DNA of 64,000 bases from Lycocorax pyrrhopterus obiensis. Its lineage: Eukaryota; Chordata; Aves; Passeriformes; Paradisaeidae. A model generated the notes under the pieces. It had not been told where the DNA came from. It did no database searches and was given only the letters and a program-made list of their open reading frames with translations. The position numbers and the translations under genes are program-made. The DNA lies in NCBI GenBank assembly GCA_014706295.1, contig JACSVZ010000001.1, positions 85,558,237 to 85,622,236 of the forward strand, given 5' to 3'. Shown here piece by piece: positions 62,260 to 64,000 of this stretch (its first letter is position 1; every line of letters begins with the position of its first letter).

Positions 62260-64000
62260 TACAAAGACAATATAAAAATTCACTATGGAGCTATCTGGTC
62301 CAGGAGGAAAAGCCTGGACTTGATTTCCATCAGAAAGACTCTGTGCAAGTGAACAAAGAAATGAAACACTGCAAAATCACAAGATGCAACTGTTGAAGGA
62401 AGATTTCTCCCTGTGCTGGGTAGCTTCATTGTGATGAGGAAAACAGAAAACAGTGGCAGAAGCAGTGAAGGGAAAGGGAGCTAGAAGTGAAAAGGCTCTG
62501 CTAACAGTAGTTGGCAGGTTTCTTCCACTTTTTATATAATCCTTACTGTCTGCTATAAAGTAATCTGTGAAGAAAATAATGTTATTTTTTTCAGATAAAA
62601 ACAGAGGTGAAATTGCAGAGAAACTGAGGGAGGCTGAAATTACTGAAGGTAACACGAGAAACTGGAAGCACAGAAGGAAATCTTCTGGTTCTTTCTATTG
62701 TTGTATTTTTAATTTTCTTAAATTTTATTAGCAATGTATTGGACTTAGACATGGAAGGAAGCAGAGAAGAACAGTCTTTTTCATCTCTCTTTTCACTGCC
62801 TTCATATGAGGTTTAGGATATAATCCAGTCTTTTGCATTTCATGGAATAAGTGGTAAGTCTCACAGAATTACATATGTGACAGGAATGTAGATATCTGCA
62901 TGCATCCTGTATCATATCAATTTAGAGTTTAATTAAGCCTCCTGGGTTAAGTCAAATGACCTTGTAGTTGCTGTGGTCAAAGTGTTTATATAGTACATAT
63001 ACAGCACTGTGTAGCTCACAGGAAAGTTTGATCTATTTTCCTCAGGGCTGCAAGCCTGTGCAGAATTGATGGAGAGAGATTAGGGGTGAACAGAGTTGTT
63101 TCTAGCCTATGTACTATAGCTCTGGGTAGACTTGGCCTAAAAGCAGACATAGGAAGATAAGCTGGTTCACATTCAGCTGGGAGAGAAGTATATAGGTTAA
63201 GTGGTATTAATCACTGAGCAATTGATTTAGGTTTGGATCCTTCCAAAAATTGCAGTCTCCTTGATGGCTCATTGGGGCTATCATGTGTTGTGATGGAGAC
63301 GGTTTTCATACTTGATGGGATGATAATACCTTTTCCCACTGTGAATGGCTCTTTATGTTGATGGGTTTTGCATTTGATGCAAACTCCATGTGACAAACAC
63401 AAATGACAGACACTGTAACCTAAAACTATAAACTAGACCTCACACATCCCCTGTATTGCTGCCTCTGTGATGAGATTTTTCTTGCCAGTGGGGACTTTTT
63501 TTTAACTGGATATTATTATCTTCTCTTGTAGGGTATTTCAATAAATAAATAAATAAATATTAGAAGTTTTGTAAGTAAATTTTTTTATATGTGTTGTTCT
63601 CAAATGACCATAAATATTCTTCTTCTGAAGTCTCATTAGGATATGAAACTTTGGTGCTTAATAGCTTAAGAGGCTTATGAAGAAAATTTGGTTATTTTTA
63701 TGATCCTTTGCTAAATTGCTAAATCTGTCAAATCTGATTACCTTTTATAAGTGTGCATTAGTTAGAAGACAGTTTTATTAGTACATTCCTGATAGAGTCC
63801 CCATTTCAGTTCAAATGGACAAGAAAATAAGCATTAAAAATGTACATGTATTTCATTAAAGAAAACTGGACCAAAGGAGTATGGGAAAATGAGTAATGCT
63901 CATACTTAATTTCATTGTTTCCTTTAGCACAGTGGATAATTTCTTATTCCAACTAATCTATATGTCATGTCTCTAATCCCCTTACTGCTAAGAAATCATC
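62260..64000. other. Unique AT-rich stretch, no gene seen
   Basis: A short tetranucleotide repeat at 63540-63559 is the only clear feature. Frames of 60-90 codons show no motif. Confidence 0.6.
63540..63559. repeat. (AAAT)n microsatellite
   Basis: Five perfect tetranucleotide copies. Confidence 0.93.

Noticed and set aside
1..64000. CRISPR arrays, operons, prophage or bacterial genes
   Set aside because: No regular repeat-spacer structure, no ribosome-binding-site-led long frames, and clear vertebrate retroelements across the window.

Overview
This window is vertebrate nuclear DNA, almost certainly from a bird. The main evidence is seven or more fragments of CR1 (chicken repeat 1) LINEs, recognisable by their 3' ends (GAATCATAGA / GGTTGGAAGGGACC type) and by translated pieces of the CR1 reverse transcriptase. 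There are also two avian-type endogenous retroviral LTRs whose ends match TGTxxTGGTTTA. Base composition is AT-rich except inside some repeats. I see no bacterial features, rRNA, true tRNA, CRISPR array or confirmed protein-coding gene. All open frames are short (131 codons or fewer), and those I can identify belong to transposons. The window reads as a gene desert or a very large intron.

Layout. 1-6.8 kb: unique AT-rich DNA with a perfect (TTATA)n microsatellite (1436-1509) and one CR1 fragment (2737-3156, minus strand). 6.8-10.5 kb: the most structured part. An old plus-strand CR1 carries relics of ORF1 esterase (GDS and DGIH motifs), endonuclease and reverse transcriptase. It is split by a 1,759-bp LTR-like insertion (7358-9116, TGT...ACA) flanked by a perfect 5-bp target duplication, GAGGG. 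The CR1 ends in an inverted CR1 piece (10341-10470). 10.5-19.9 kb: unique DNA apart from a GC-elevated probable retroviral LTR or other repeat (15700-16330). 19.9-20.7 kb: decayed retroviral pol (RNase H then integrase), class I / gammaretrovirus-like. 20.7-30 kb: unique DNA with a tRNA-like SINE relic near 25.5 kb. 30-43.2 kb: four more CR1 fragments and one MIR-like relic. 43.2-55.8 kb: a long stretch without recognisable repeats, holding a cluster of TAATTA motifs near 46.9 kb that may mark a conserved enhancer. 55.8-64 kb: a second MIR-like relic, a CR1 3' tail, an unexplained coding-like stretch (58.0-58.7 kb), a C/A-only tract, and an ERVL-type solo LTR (61653-62259).

No genes here act together as a pathway. 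What the sequence records is a history of retroelement insertion: ancient MIR/SINE relics, then successive CR1 subfamilies, then LTR elements. The LTR at 7358 is demonstrably younger than the CR1 it interrupts. I found no convincing new biological system. The best leads are the nested long LTR with its CpG-rich core, the esterase relic, the retroviral pol relic and the unexplained 58-kb coding-like segment.
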